From Brachybacterium faecium DSM 4810 (GTDB lineage: Bacteria; Actinomycetota; Actinomycetes; Actinomycetales; Dermabacteraceae), in the NCBI GenBank assembly GCA_000023405.1, contig CP001643.1, positions 310,001 through 374,000 of the forward strand: a DNA stretch of 64,000 nt. The letters are read 5' to 3'. Below are positions 28,101 to 36,425 of the stretch, piece after piece. The notes beneath the pieces are model-generated. The model made no database searches and was not told the DNA's origin. It saw only the letters and a program-made list of their open reading frames with translations. Positions within the stretch are counted from its first letter, which is position 1. Every line of letters begins with the position of its first letter. The translations under genes and the position numbers were made by a program.

Positions 28101-30938
28101 ACGACCGCCAGCGGGCGCTCGATCACAGCGGACGCGGGAGAGTCGACGGCGTCCGACGGCGCCTCGCTCGAGTACACCTGGGACTGGGGGGATTCGAGCA
28201 CCTCGAGTGGTGCCGTCGGCACCCACGCCTATGCCGAAGACGGCGTCTACGAGATCACGCTGAACGTCACCGATTCCCTCGGCGCCACCGCGCAGACCTC
28301 GCAGTCCGTCACGGTGGCGGCTGAGGCCCTCGCCGCCTCCGACACCTTCTCCCGCACCGTGAGCAGCGGGTGGGGAGCAGCCGATGAAGGAGGGACATGG
28401 ACCCCGGTGGGCGGCAGCGCTTCGGCGGGCTCCGTCGAAGACGGGGTCGGTCGGCTGACCTTCGCGCCCGGGAACGGTCAGAGCATGGTTCTCCCCGCGA
28501 CATCCGTGGCGCAGAGCAGCACCGAGATGACGTACACGCTCGAAGGGGCGCCGTCCACCGGTGCTGTCTACGTCGGCACCGAAGCGCGGTACGTCAGCGG
28601 AAGCAGCTATCGCACCCTCGTCTGGCACCGTGTGGACGGTACCTCCTGGCTGCTCATCCAGCGCAACGGGGCGATCATCGCCTCGCAGCCCGGGGCGCCG
28701 GGCTCGTGGGAGGCGGGGAGCTCTTTCCACCTCCGTGCCGAGGTTGTCGGCGAGGCCGAGCCCAGCATTCGGATGAAGGTCTGGCCTGCTGGCTCCGCCG
28801 AACCTTCCGGCTGGCAGCTCGAGACCACCGATACCGCCGCTGAGGCCCTCACCGATGCCGGTGCCTCCGCGGTGTATGCCTACCGGGCCGGCTCGGGATC
28901 GGGCGCAGCCCCTGTCACGGTCGACGACTACCGACTTCGCGACCTCAGCGGTCCGCAGCCCCAGCCGCCCAACGAGGCTCCGGTCGCCTCGTTCACCAGC
29001 TCGATCTCCGGGAGGATGGTGACGGTCGACGGCAGCACGTCGACCGACGCCGACGGTTCGATCGTCACCTACGCGTGGACGTTCGGGGACGGCGAGACCG
29101 CCTCGGGAGTGACGGCGAACCATGAGTACGCCGCCGCCGGCTCGTACACCGTGACCCTCACCGTGACCGACGATGACGGGGAATCCCACACCGCGACCTC
29201 CACCGTGGTCGCGACCGACGAGGTGCATGCCGCGTCGGACACCTTCGAGCGCACGACGACCGCGGGCTGGGGCACGGCCGACGTCGGTGGCGCGTGGAGC
29301 GTCAGAGGTGGTGCTGCCAGCATGGCCGAGACGACAGATGGCGACGGGGTGCTGACGCTGCGGCCAGCGGATGGACTCAGCATGGTGCTGCCGGCCACGG
29401 ACCTCGGTGACAGTTCCACCGCGGTCTCCTACACACTCACCGGTGCTCCATCCACGGGTGCTGCCTACGTCGGGATCGAGTCCCGGTTCGACGGCTCCAG
29501 CACCTATCGGTCGACGGTCTGGCACCGAGCCGACGGCACCGTCTGGCTGCTCGTCCAGCGCAATGGGGCTGTCATCGCCTCGCAGCCGTTGACGGGCCGC
29601 ACCTGGGGTGCCGGGGACACCTTCCGCCTCCGCACGGAGGTGACCGGCGACAGCACGACGACGGTCCGCCTCAAGCTTTGGAGCGGCGGAGCGGTGGAGC
29701 CTCCCAGCTGGCAGCTGGAGGTGACGGATGACGAAAGTTCCGCTGAGACAGCTTCGGGGTCGGCGGGTCTCTACGCCTACAGGGCGGGAAGCGGAACGGG
29801 CCAGACGTCAGTTCGTTTCGACGATCTCGCGGTGAAGGCCGCCGGTTCCGACGATGTGAACATGCTTCGCTCGAGCCAGAACGAGGAGCCCGTCGGCAAC
29901 GCTCCCGATCGCGAGGGCTCCGTGTCCGCGCCGACAGGAGGGCCCGACGGCGACGAGGACGAGCCGGTCGAGGAGACGGCCGATCCGGAGGGTGCCGATG
30001 TCGAGACCGACGCGGTTGCTCCCGAGAGCTCGGGGGCGGTGGCTCCGGACGACGGATCCGCGGAGGCGGCGGACGATGAGGAAGCCGCAGCCCCGGAGGA
30101 CGAGGCTGATGGTGCGCTGGAGAGCGACGCAGATGTCGAGCCTGACGCTGACGCTGACGCTGACGCTGACGCTGACGCTGACGCTGACGCTGACGCTGAG
30201 GGGAAGGCTGACTCCGACTCCGACACCGTGGCTGAACCGGAGGCTGACGCCGAGGCCGATAGTGAGGCGGAGCGTGAGGAAGATGACGCTTCTGAGGAGG
30301 GCCACGCCGCAGACGACAGTGCGAGCGGTGACGACTTTGAGCGCGACGATGCTCCGACATGGGGTGGCAACGCGCGCGGTGATCAGTGGCTGATCGAGGG
30401 GGTCCCCTCCTCGGCGGCGACCATCGAAGACGGTGCCGGCCGAATTGCTCTCGAACCTGGCGATGAGGGCACAGCGCTGCTGGAGGGCACCGATATCGCA
30501 GACGGTATTTTCGAGGCGGAGTTCCGCGTCGAGGAGGGCGCAGAGCCCGCTGGCAGCGATGTCGGAATCGCCGCGAGGGCCTCGAAGCAGGGCGGGTACC
30601 ACGTAGTCGCCCATGCCGATGTGGGTGGAGCGATCACGCTGCGCCTGCTCGCCGAAGGCGAGGTTCTCGCCTCCCAGATGGTTGAGGGGCTGCACCTGGA
30701 AGCTGGGGCCTCGTACACGATGCGCCTGTCCGTGTCCGGCACGGAGCAGACTGGTGTGAATGCGATGCTTTGGAAGAGTGGAGAAGAGGAGCCTGATGAG
30801 TGGCAGCTCACGGCCACGGTCGACGCAGAACAGCTCTCGCGCAGTGGTCGCGCCGGCCTCGTCATCGGACGGAGTGATGAAGCACAGGCACCATCCGCCG
30901 TCTCGGTCGAACGGTTCGAGGCGGTGGCCTCCGCATAG
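25188..30938 (+). CDS. Giant secreted multidomain protein: propeller, LamG, four PKD, three repeated sandwich domains
   Basis: This is a 1916-residue exported protein. Residues 1 to about 40 form a signal or anchor helix. About 60-440 are propeller-type repeats ending in motifs such as YIGGSFTSVNG and VVGGRFSRVNG. About 590-790 is a LamG/concanavalin-like domain (ELWFRTTTGQGGKLLGYG to VDEVAVYDRALTSAQISAHY). PKD domains follow at about 794, 884 and 965, and a fourth at about 1262 (WDFGDG, WDWGDG, WTFGDG). A roughly 200-residue unit occurs three times (about 1048, 1346 and 1710). The first two copies are close, the third diverged, and between copies two and three lies an acidic Asp/Ala/Glu linker with nine Asp-Ala units. 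No LPXTG signal is seen. It probably binds surface polysaccharide. Confidence 0.88.
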   Translation: MVQAMRRLSRSAGRVLALLLTIAVIGAGLMVLTRPRAEADEAALPSPPPLLQREENVVTSDPIPTVQIDNGYVWSQATIGTTVYAVGDFDNARAPMANPGTQLTARSNVLAYDIETGALLPFAPQVNGVVKAVAASPDGSRIYIGGSFTSVNGQARWNMAALDAATGELISSFKPAIGGTGVYALVADGSMVYAGGLFTQGNGTPRKNLAAFNAANGALMPWAPETDLQVDAMVADPGGDKIVVGGRFSRVNGNTRMRGAAAVDRSTGAVDTDWELVQTVKNGATNGKAGIFSLAADDSAVYGTGWVYAGVTIGNLEGTFAAEADSGDVRWIADCLGDHYGVYSTGETVYTTSHTHACSTMGLHPEQSPREHRYAEAYTADVRGTLGRNPHAGGTYQNWEGTPAPSAYAWYPDFYVGTTTGMGQAGLSITGVGDTISIAGEFQGVNQGRFEGIVRFSTDPPNGAKDGPRLSSSNWQPSASSAAPGRTRISIPANWDRDDLTLTYELRRAGSSDPVATLTKDSTWWNQPTVILEDTTAVPGTSPAYTVVARDGDGNSRTSAPVTVTVAAGTAAAYTDAVLDDDPILYYPLGSTLQDWAGTTPATAGSGVSAGTPGIPNSDTGHSELSGSSSGRISSSARVDVGTEFSTELWFRTTTGQGGKLLGYGDSASGTSGSYDRHLYMQNNGRLVFGVYPGEVRTVQSPERYDDGQWHHAVATLSAAGQQLYVDGELVASDPSTSSAQAYRGYWRIGGDSLSGWPDRPSSDFFRGSVDEVAVYDRALTSAQISAHYAVGAGIEPPEADFEVSTDGAEVAVDAIGSSAAGDATIVEYRWDFGDGTPTVTGATASHTYEATGTFTVTLTVRDSNGLLDSFSREVPVLGPNAPPTAAFSVDAAGLSVTADGAASHDPDGTVASYEWDWGDGTTSTGAVSSHAYASAGDYTITLTVTDDRDAEAEASQVLTVTHDDPVARFSTTASGRSITADAGESTASDGASLEYTWDWGDSSTSSGAVGTHAYAEDGVYEITLNVTDSLGATAQTSQSVTVAAEALAASDTFSRTVSSGWGAADEGGTWTPVGGSASAGSVEDGVGRLTFAPGNGQSMVLPATSVAQSSTEMTYTLEGAPSTGAVYVGTEARYVSGSSYRTLVWHRVDGTSWLLIQRNGAIIASQPGAPGSWEAGSSFHLRAEVVGEAEPSIRMKVWPAGSAEPSGWQLETTDTAAEALTDAGASAVYAYRAGSGSGAAPVTVDDYRLRDLSGPQPQPPNEAPVASFTSSISGRMVTVDGSTSTDADGSIVTYAWTFGDGETASGVTANHEYAAAGSYTVTLTVTDDDGESHTATSTVVATDEVHAASDTFERTTTAGWGTADVGGAWSVRGGAASMAETTDGDGVLTLRPADGLSMVLPATDLGDSSTAVSYTLTGAPSTGAAYVGIESRFDGSSTYRSTVWHRADGTVWLLVQRNGAVIASQPLTGRTWGAGDTFRLRTEVTGDSTTTVRLKLWSGGAVEPPSWQLEVTDDESSAETASGSAGLYAYRAGSGTGQTSVRFDDLAVKAAGSDDVNMLRSSQNEEPVGNAPDREGSVSAPTGGPDGDEDEPVEETADPEGADVETDAVAPESSGAVAPDDGSAEAADDEEAAAPEDEADGALESDADVEPDADADADADADADADADAEGKADSDSDTVAEPEADAEADSEAEREEDDASEEGHAADDSASGDDFERDDAPTWGGNARGDQWLIEGVPSSAATIEDGAGRIALEPGDEGTALLEGTDIADGIFEAEFRVEEGAEPAGSDVGIAARASKQGGYHVVAHADVGGAITLRLLAEGEVLASQMVEGLHLEAGASYTMRLSVSGTEQTGVNAMLWKSGEEEPDEWQLTATVDAEQLSRSGRAGLVIGRSDEAQAPSAVSVERFEAVASA
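30144..30197 (+). repeat. Nine tandem GACGCT units inside the giant surface gene
   Basis: The hexamer GACGCT is repeated nine times without interruption and encodes Asp-Ala repeats in the acidic linker. The unit is in frame, so changes in copy number would alter linker length without frameshift. Confidence 0.85.
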
Positions 30939-30947
30939 GATCGGGTC

Positions 30948-32276
30948 ATGACCATGGGTGCGCCGAGTGCGCTGTTGGCGCTCGGCGCACTGGCGTCCGC
31001 GGTGATCGGACTGTTCGTGCTGCGGGCGATGCCCAGAATGGGATTCGTGCTGTGGACGTGCGTCGCCTTTCTCATCCCGGTCTGGGTGGGAGTCACGCTC
31101 GGCTTCTTCTGGTCCGCGATTACGGTTCTGACTGTGGCGCTGATCGTCGTCAACGCGCGAATGGTGCCTCTCTTGCCGGTTGACGGCATGATGGCCGGTT
31201 TCGCCGCGTTGGTGCTCGGACTTCAACTGGCGGGCGGAGTGACCCTCGGTGACGCCGTCACGGCGATGCTTGAGTGGGTCATTCCGTACACCTGGGGGCG
31301 CATCGTCCTCGCGCGGGTCAGCACACGGTGGGTCACATCGGTCATCACCGCCTTGGCATGCATCGCTGCGGTCCTCGCGTTGATCGAATTCCTCACCTCG
31401 TACAACCCGTTCGTCCTCATCCCCGGATCGGAGCCGCTGTACTCCGCGTGGAACACCCTCCAAGAGCGCGGGGGCATCCTGCGGGCTGAGGGTGCCTTCG
31501 GGCATTCGATCGCACTCGGGGCCGTTCTCGCCATGTCGTCAGCTTTCGCTTTTGCCGCTCCGTGGCGGGTGGTCCCAAAAACCCTGGCCGTCGCACTGAT
31601 CGTCGCGGGCACCGTGGTGACGTTCAGCCGCGCTGGTCTAATCACGCTCGTACTGACCGTGGTGCTCTCGATCGTTCTGCTTCCGGGGGTTTCCCGCAGG
31701 TTCCGGGTGATCGCGACCGTAGTCGGCGTGGCGGGAGCGGTCATCGCGTTGCCCGTGGTGGGTTCTGTGCTCGAATCTGCTGGCGACGAAGCGGCAGGAA
31801 GTGCGGGGTATCGCACCGACCTCCTGGTCCTGTTGGGGCAGGTTCGCCTCTTCGGAAATCCCGGAGAATGGCAGACGCTGGTCACCGGGGACTTCTATCT
31901 CGGCTACTTCGCTCGATCGATCGACAACGCGCTCATGCTCTCCCTACTCAGATATGGCGCGGTTCCCGCCATCCTCGCTTTCGGCGTCATTGTCATCGCA
32001 GCTCTCCTGATCCTGCGCAGGGAGGGTAGAAGCCCGGCCGCCGTCGCCGTGGCGGGCCAGCTCCCGAGCCTTGTGGTCGTCGCTCTCATCACCCAATACG
32101 GTGCATTACTCTGGTTCTGTGTCGGTCTGGCGCTCGCATGGCGTTGGGGACGTCAAAGCGAAGGTGGCACCGTGTCGCCGGCGGCGGATCAGAGGGTAGT
32201 AATGGGAACTGTCAATCAGGCGACTCGCGGATTGTCAACTGATGTATCTCGGCGCGCCGGAGGAGGGGCATCATGA
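30948..32276 (+). CDS. Wzy-like polysaccharide polymerase / O-antigen ligase family membrane protein
   Basis: The 442-residue protein is almost entirely hydrophobic helices with a larger extracytoplasmic loop in the second half (PGEWQTLVTGDFYLGYFARSIDN). Its context, nine bases after the giant surface protein and overlapping the Wzc-like gene by ATGA, fits the Wzy_C/O-antigen polymerase superfamily. The family has weak sequence conservation; EFLTSYNPFVLIPGS, RAEGAFGHSIALGA and TFSRAGLI are typical segments. It would link EPS repeat units on the outer face of the membrane. Confidence 0.82.
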   Translation: MTMGAPSALLALGALASAVIGLFVLRAMPRMGFVLWTCVAFLIPVWVGVTLGFFWSAITVLTVALIVVNARMVPLLPVDGMMAGFAALVLGLQLAGGVTLGDAVTAMLEWVIPYTWGRIVLARVSTRWVTSVITALACIAAVLALIEFLTSYNPFVLIPGSEPLYSAWNTLQERGGILRAEGAFGHSIALGAVLAMSSAFAFAAPWRVVPKTLAVALIVAGTVVTFSRAGLITLVLTVVLSIVLLPGVSRRFRVIATVVGVAGAVIALPVVGSVLESAGDEAAGSAGYRTDLLVLLGQVRLFGNPGEWQTLVTGDFYLGYFARSIDNALMLSLLRYGAVPAILAFGVIVIAALLILRREGRSPAAVAVAGQLPSLVVVALITQYGALLWFCVGLALAWRWGRQSEGGTVSPAADQRVVMGTVNQATRGLSTDVSRRAGGGAS

Positions 32277-33634
32277 GTGAGCAGAAAACGTCGATGCGCT
32301 CGTTGCTCGCGGCCATACGGAAGTTTTGGTGGCTGGTAGCGGTCCTGGCGCTTGCCGGTGGGGCGGCGTCCTTCGCATACGCAGCGGCGCAGACACCTCT
32401 GTACCAGGCGACCTCGTCCCTCCACTTCGCGCTTGACCAGGGCGCCTCTGCCGTCGACCTGAACCAAGGATCCGCGTACACCCAGAGTCAGATGCTCTCC
32501 TACGCCCAGCTCGTGGAGGGGTCGCGTGTGCTGGAACCGGTGATCGACGAACTCGGCTTGGACACCACCCCGAGAGAGCTGGCCCGGTCGATCCAGGTGA
32601 CGATCCCCCAGGACACGGTGACCCTGAAGATCACCGCGACGACAGAAGGTCCGGAGAGCTCGGCGGAGCTCGCCACCTCGATCAGTGAGCATCTCATCGA
32701 CGAGGTCCAGGAGATCGCGCCCAGGAATCCCGAGGGCGGATCGACGATCACCGTGGTCGTCTACGATGGCGCGGTCGCGCCGGAGCACCAGTCCTCTCCT
32801 GACAAGACGAAGGCTGCGGCACTTGGTCTGGGGGCAGGCGCTGTAGCCGGTATAGCGGCGGCGTTCCTCGTCGTCGCCGTGGACACCCGACTGCGCAACG
32901 AGGATCAGCTTGCGAGCGCGACCGGTATTCCCGTGCTGGGTGCTGTCTCGCGATCCCCACTGCTCGCGCACCGTTCGATCGCAACGATCCAGCAGCGACT
33001 CAGTCGCACCACGGAGGAGTTCCTCCGCATCCGTTCCGCGCTTACCTATGTGAATGTCGCCTCTGAGGTGAAGGTTCTCCTGATCACTGCATGCAAGCCG
33101 GGCGAAGGCAAGTCGACGATCTCCGTCAACCTGGCGATGGCGCTGGCGAGCGAGGAGGACTCCGTACTACTTATCGATGCAGATCTGCGCCGACCGCGTG
33201 CTCACGAGTATGCAGGGGTTGACGGCGCTGTGGGACTCACGAACGTGCTCTCGGGGGAGGTTGATCTCGATGTCGCGACATACCGGTTCCCGGGGACCGC
33301 TCTGGACCTGCTGCCGGCCGGGACGATTCCACCCAACCCGGCGGAACTGCTGACCTCAGCGGCTATGAAGGACCTCGTCGCTGCGGTGTCCCACAGGTAT
33401 CGGTACGTCATCCTCGACACGCCGCCGGTACTGAGCGTGGCCGATGCAAATCTTCTCAGCCCACTGGCCGATGGCACCATCGTCACCGTGGATGCACAGA
33501 AAACTCGACGGGTGTCCCTCGCGCAGACCACGAAGATCCTCACAGGCGGCGGCGCGCGGATCCTCGGAACAGTGCTCAACCGGGCGCGGCCGGTGCGGGA
33601 CCGAGACGGGTACTACTCGGAGACTCGTGGGTGA
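32273..33634 (+). CDS. Wzc-like polysaccharide co-polymerase with BY-kinase domain
   Basis: The N-terminal Wzz part (about 1-200) has a helix near residue 20-40, an extracytoplasmic coil and a second helix (LGAGAVAGIAAAFLVV). The C-terminal BY-kinase has Walker A in CKPGEGKSTISVNLAMALA, Walker A' in LLIDADLRRP and Walker B in YVILDTPPVL. It ends with GYYSETRG, only two tyrosines, a short autophosphorylation cluster. Both halves are in one polypeptide of 453 residues, unlike the CapA/CapB split of Firmicutes. It should control EPS chain length, with the phosphatase at 23679 as likely antagonist. The start overlaps the polymerase stop, and its 3' end overlaps the convergent acyltransferase gene by 22 bases. 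Confidence 0.93.
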   Translation: MSEQKTSMRSLLAAIRKFWWLVAVLALAGGAASFAYAAAQTPLYQATSSLHFALDQGASAVDLNQGSAYTQSQMLSYAQLVEGSRVLEPVIDELGLDTTPRELARSIQVTIPQDTVTLKITATTEGPESSAELATSISEHLIDEVQEIAPRNPEGGSTITVVVYDGAVAPEHQSSPDKTKAAALGLGAGAVAGIAAAFLVVAVDTRLRNEDQLASATGIPVLGAVSRSPLLAHRSIATIQQRLSRTTEEFLRIRSALTYVNVASEVKVLLITACKPGEGKSTISVNLAMALASEEDSVLLIDADLRRPRAHEYAGVDGAVGLTNVLSGEVDLDVATYRFPGTALDLLPAGTIPPNPAELLTSAAMKDLVAAVSHRYRYVILDTPPVLSVADANLLSPLADGTIVTVDAQKTRRVSLAQTTKILTGGGARILGTVLNRARPVRDRDGYYSETRG

Positions 33635-34695
33635 TCTCCCATCTCAGCGGTTCCTCTCGGGGGCGCAGCGTCTTCGCGCGACGCATGGCTGCGGGTGGGT
33701 AGCAAGAGAGCGACCAGCGACTCCGCGGCTGAAGTGGCCCTCTCGGGCGGCTGGAACAGCCAGCAGATCGGCTGAGTCGTCTTCCAGCGCGAGAGCAGGG
33801 TCCCGACGAGCAGCGATACGAAGAGATTGACCGATGCCAGCAAGATGGCGCTGGAGTCTCCCAGGGGTGAAAACGAAATCAGTGCCATCGCCGGAAAGTG
33901 GCTCACATAGAAGATGAGCGATGAACGTCCCAGGAACTCGAGGCATCGTCGCGGGGCGCTCGATCGGGAGCCGGCGGAGTAGATGCCGATCAGCACAAGA
34001 GAGCCGGCGATGCTGAGGGGCGCGCCCCAGATCAGGAATTGGAGCTGCTCGGGGAAGAGGACCGAAGCTGCGCCGAAGCCGACCGCGGGGATGGTGAGGA
34101 GGGCGACGGTGCGGGGCCGTGCGAAGCGTTGGATCGTCTCCGGATGCATTGCGAGCCAATGTCCGGCGAAGAAGAAGATTGCGAAGTATGCCATCCGCTG
34201 CTCCATGGAATCGGCTGGGAGCAGGGCCCCTGTCGCTGTCGCGAGTACTACGGGAGCCCAGGCCGGCAGTCGTCGCAACAGAGGCGCCGCAGCGAAATAC
34301 ACGGCGATGAAGAACAGGAACCATAGATAGCTTGTCGCGTACCAGGCCCGCCAATGCCACCAGGGGAGCCCGGGTTGTTCAAGAAAAGTGAGCTTCGCGA
34401 TCAGCGCCCACACGAGGTACGGCCAGACCACCATGGCGAGCTTGCCTGCGAGATATCGCGGGAGAGGTTTGCGCATGGACCGCGCGAGAAGCATTCCCGA
34501 CAGCAGCATGAGGGTCGGCATCCGGAAGGGGAGGAAGAAGGCGTTTGCGGAGCGGATGAACTCCGGCATCGGCATCCCGAAGAAGTCCGGGACGGCACTG
34601 GCATGCCAGAGCAGCAATAGGAGAATCGCGGTCCCACGAACCTCGTCCATCCAGGTCATGCGAGCTTGAGCTGTCAGTACCGTCATTCGCGGCAT
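33613..34695 (-). CDS. Acyltransferase 3 family membrane protein
   Basis: This 360-residue protein has about ten helices and the family opening MDEVRGTAILLLLLWHAS, with the Arg and His expected of acyltransferase 3 (OatA/NolL/ExoZ-type). It probably O-acetylates or succinylates sugars of the EPS. Several ATG codons lie near the N-terminus (34695, 34686, 34656, 34647); the outermost is listed and the exact start is uncertain. A TGTCC motif lies about 105 bases upstream, pointing at this gene. Its 3' end overlaps the Wzc-like gene. Confidence 0.88.
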   Translation of the reverse strand: MPRMTVLTAQARMTWMDEVRGTAILLLLLWHASAVPDFFGMPMPEFIRSANAFFLPFRMPTLMLLSGMLLARSMRKPLPRYLAGKLAMVVWPYLVWALIAKLTFLEQPGLPWWHWRAWYATSYLWFLFFIAVYFAAAPLLRRLPAWAPVVLATATGALLPADSMEQRMAYFAIFFFAGHWLAMHPETIQRFARPRTVALLTIPAVGFGAASVLFPEQLQFLIWGAPLSIAGSLVLIGIYSAGSRSSAPRRCLEFLGRSSLIFYVSHFPAMALISFSPLGDSSAILLASVNLFVSLLVGTLLSRWKTTQPICWLFQPPERATSAAESLVALLLPTRSHASREDAAPPRGTAEMGDHPRVSE

Positions 34696-34790
34696 CGGTA
34701 GTCCGTCTTCGAAGGGGTGTGGCCGAGCTGTGCCGCGGAGCGTCGCGGTCCTGAGGGTGGCGACACCCGCCGGAAGGCAAGCTCGACGAG

Positions 34791-34811
34791 AATGCTACCA
34801 AAGTGGACAAT
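34791..34811 (-). promoter_or_regulatory. TGTCC motif, site e, upstream of the acyltransferase gene
   Basis: On the minus strand the site reads ATTGTCCACTTTGGTAGCAT. Together with the following TCTC it matches site b over an unusually long stretch (GCGAAWTGTCC, TTTGG, AGCATTCTC). The 10-mers GGCGACACCC (34759-34768) and GGGTGTCGCC (34818-34827) flank it as inverted repeats. Otherwise the 221-base gap 34696-34916 shows no gene. Confidence 0.5.
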
Positions 34812-34916
34812 TCGCCAGGGTGTCGCCCTCTCCTGCCGCGGCACGTCGTCTTGTCTGCCGGGCGGGGCGACGGTATGAGTACGGGTCGCACGACCCTGCG
34901 GTGTGAATGCTTGTCG

Positions 34917-36425
34917 TCAGGCGGAGCGCCGACGCTTGACGAGCACTGCGACCTCGCGGAGATCCCGAGCGTCCACACGTATCGCGGGATGGAGGCAGAG
35001 GAGCCCGAGGACCGCGGCGATCGCTGCGGCGCACACCGCGAGCGCTCCGACGGCGGGGAGCGAGGGGAGGAGCGTGATCGTCGCTCGCGCCGCGCCGAAG
35101 GCGAAGAGGGAGACGAGGATGATGCGCGCCGCGCCCCCATACAGCGATCGCACGGGGACGGCGGTGACCCTGGAGAGCCACCACAGGGAGAGCGGCCAGG
35201 TGACCCATGGTGCGATCGCCACACCAGCTGCGACGCCGACCACGCCCCACCGGGCTCCGATGAGGACGCCGGCGACTGGGACGATGGCAGTCGCGGCCGT
35301 GAACCGCAGGAGGGAGCTGCTCAGTCCGCGCACCACGTAGACCCAGTAGCCGACGAAGGCAAGATTGCGGGCGATCCCTGCGAGGGCGAAGAACTGGAGG
35401 AGGGGCACAGTGGCGAGCCACTGCTCACCGAGCATGATCTCGACGATCGGTTCGGCAGCGGCCGCCACGAAGACCATGGCGAGCGCGATCGGGTAGCCGA
35501 GCGCAAGCTGTCCTCGCGCGAGGTATGCGGCGAAGCGTGGTTGGTCGTCCTGGAGCCGGATCAGAACGGGCACAGCGACGGAGGTCACCGGGGACTGCAC
35601 CTGGCTGAGCGGCGTGACCACCAGTTGGTACGCCCGGTTGTAGAGGCCCAGCGGGGTGGCCCCGTGGGCGAAACCCACCACGGCGGTGTCCAGGCGATTG
35701 GTCGCGTAGTTCACGAGTTGGGTGAGGACGAGGTTGCCCCCGAATGCGAGGAACGATCGCACCGAGACATCGCGCCGAGGCAGTCCTGGCATCATCCGTG
35801 CGCCGAGGGCGGCGCCCAGGAGCAGGACGAGCGCCTGCGTGAGGTGCTGCACGACGAGGGCCCAGTACCCCCAGCCGAACAGCGCGGCCGCGAGGGCCGC
35901 GATGAATGCTGCCGCCGGGGCGAGCACGTCGACGGTGGCGAGCCATCGGAATCGCAGTGCGCGGACGAGGAGCGCGCGGAACTGGGTGGTGAGGCCGTTG
36001 AGCAGGAAGACCGCGGCCATCGCGCGTGCGATGCCGACAACCTCCCCCTGGCCGAAGGCGCTGGCCAGGGGGCCGGCCAACAGGAATAGCCCGGTCCCGA
36101 GAACGAGCCCGATACCGGAGTTGATCCAGAAGAGGTTCGAGCTCTGTGCGTGGGAGAGCTCCGGAGCTCGCACCGCAGCGGACGACAGCCCGAAGTCACG
36201 GAAGATCTCCCCGATGCCGATGATCACGACGACGACCGCGACGAGGCCATAGTCATGAGGGCTCAGGAGCCGCGCCAGCACGACCAGGCTGGCGAACTGG
36301 AGCAGAACGCGCATCCCCTGGCCGGTCAGCATGACCAATGCGCCGCGGGCAGCCGAGGCTCCGAGCCCACCGCCGGGGCCGCCGTCTCGCTGTGGGGGGC
36401 TCACCGTCGAATTCGACGCGGTCAT
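34917..36425 (-). CDS. Wzx-like polysaccharide flippase (MOP superfamily)
   Basis: The 502-residue protein has about fourteen helices and the polysaccharide-transport pattern of the WzxC type (ARGALVMLTGQGMRVLLQF, VVLARLLSPHDYGLVAVV, FRDFGLSSAAV). It should move lipid-linked repeat units across the membrane before polymerisation. ATG 36425 overlaps the stop of the upstream glycosyltransferase as ATGA and is preferred to a GTG at 36437. It is the last gene of a three-gene minus-strand operon (38814 to 34917). Confidence 0.92.
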   Translation of the reverse strand: MTASNSTVSPPQRDGGPGGGLGASAARGALVMLTGQGMRVLLQFASLVVLARLLSPHDYGLVAVVVVIIGIGEIFRDFGLSSAAVRAPELSHAQSSNLFWINSGIGLVLGTGLFLLAGPLASAFGQGEVVGIARAMAAVFLLNGLTTQFRALLVRALRFRWLATVDVLAPAAAFIAALAAALFGWGYWALVVQHLTQALVLLLGAALGARMMPGLPRRDVSVRSFLAFGGNLVLTQLVNYATNRLDTAVVGFAHGATPLGLYNRAYQLVVTPLSQVQSPVTSVAVPVLIRLQDDQPRFAAYLARGQLALGYPIALAMVFVAAAAEPIVEIMLGEQWLATVPLLQFFALAGIARNLAFVGYWVYVVRGLSSSLLRFTAATAIVPVAGVLIGARWGVVGVAAGVAIAPWVTWPLSLWWLSRVTAVPVRSLYGGAARIILVSLFAFGAARATITLLPSLPAVGALAVCAAAIAAVLGLLCLHPAIRVDARDLREVAVLVKRRRSA

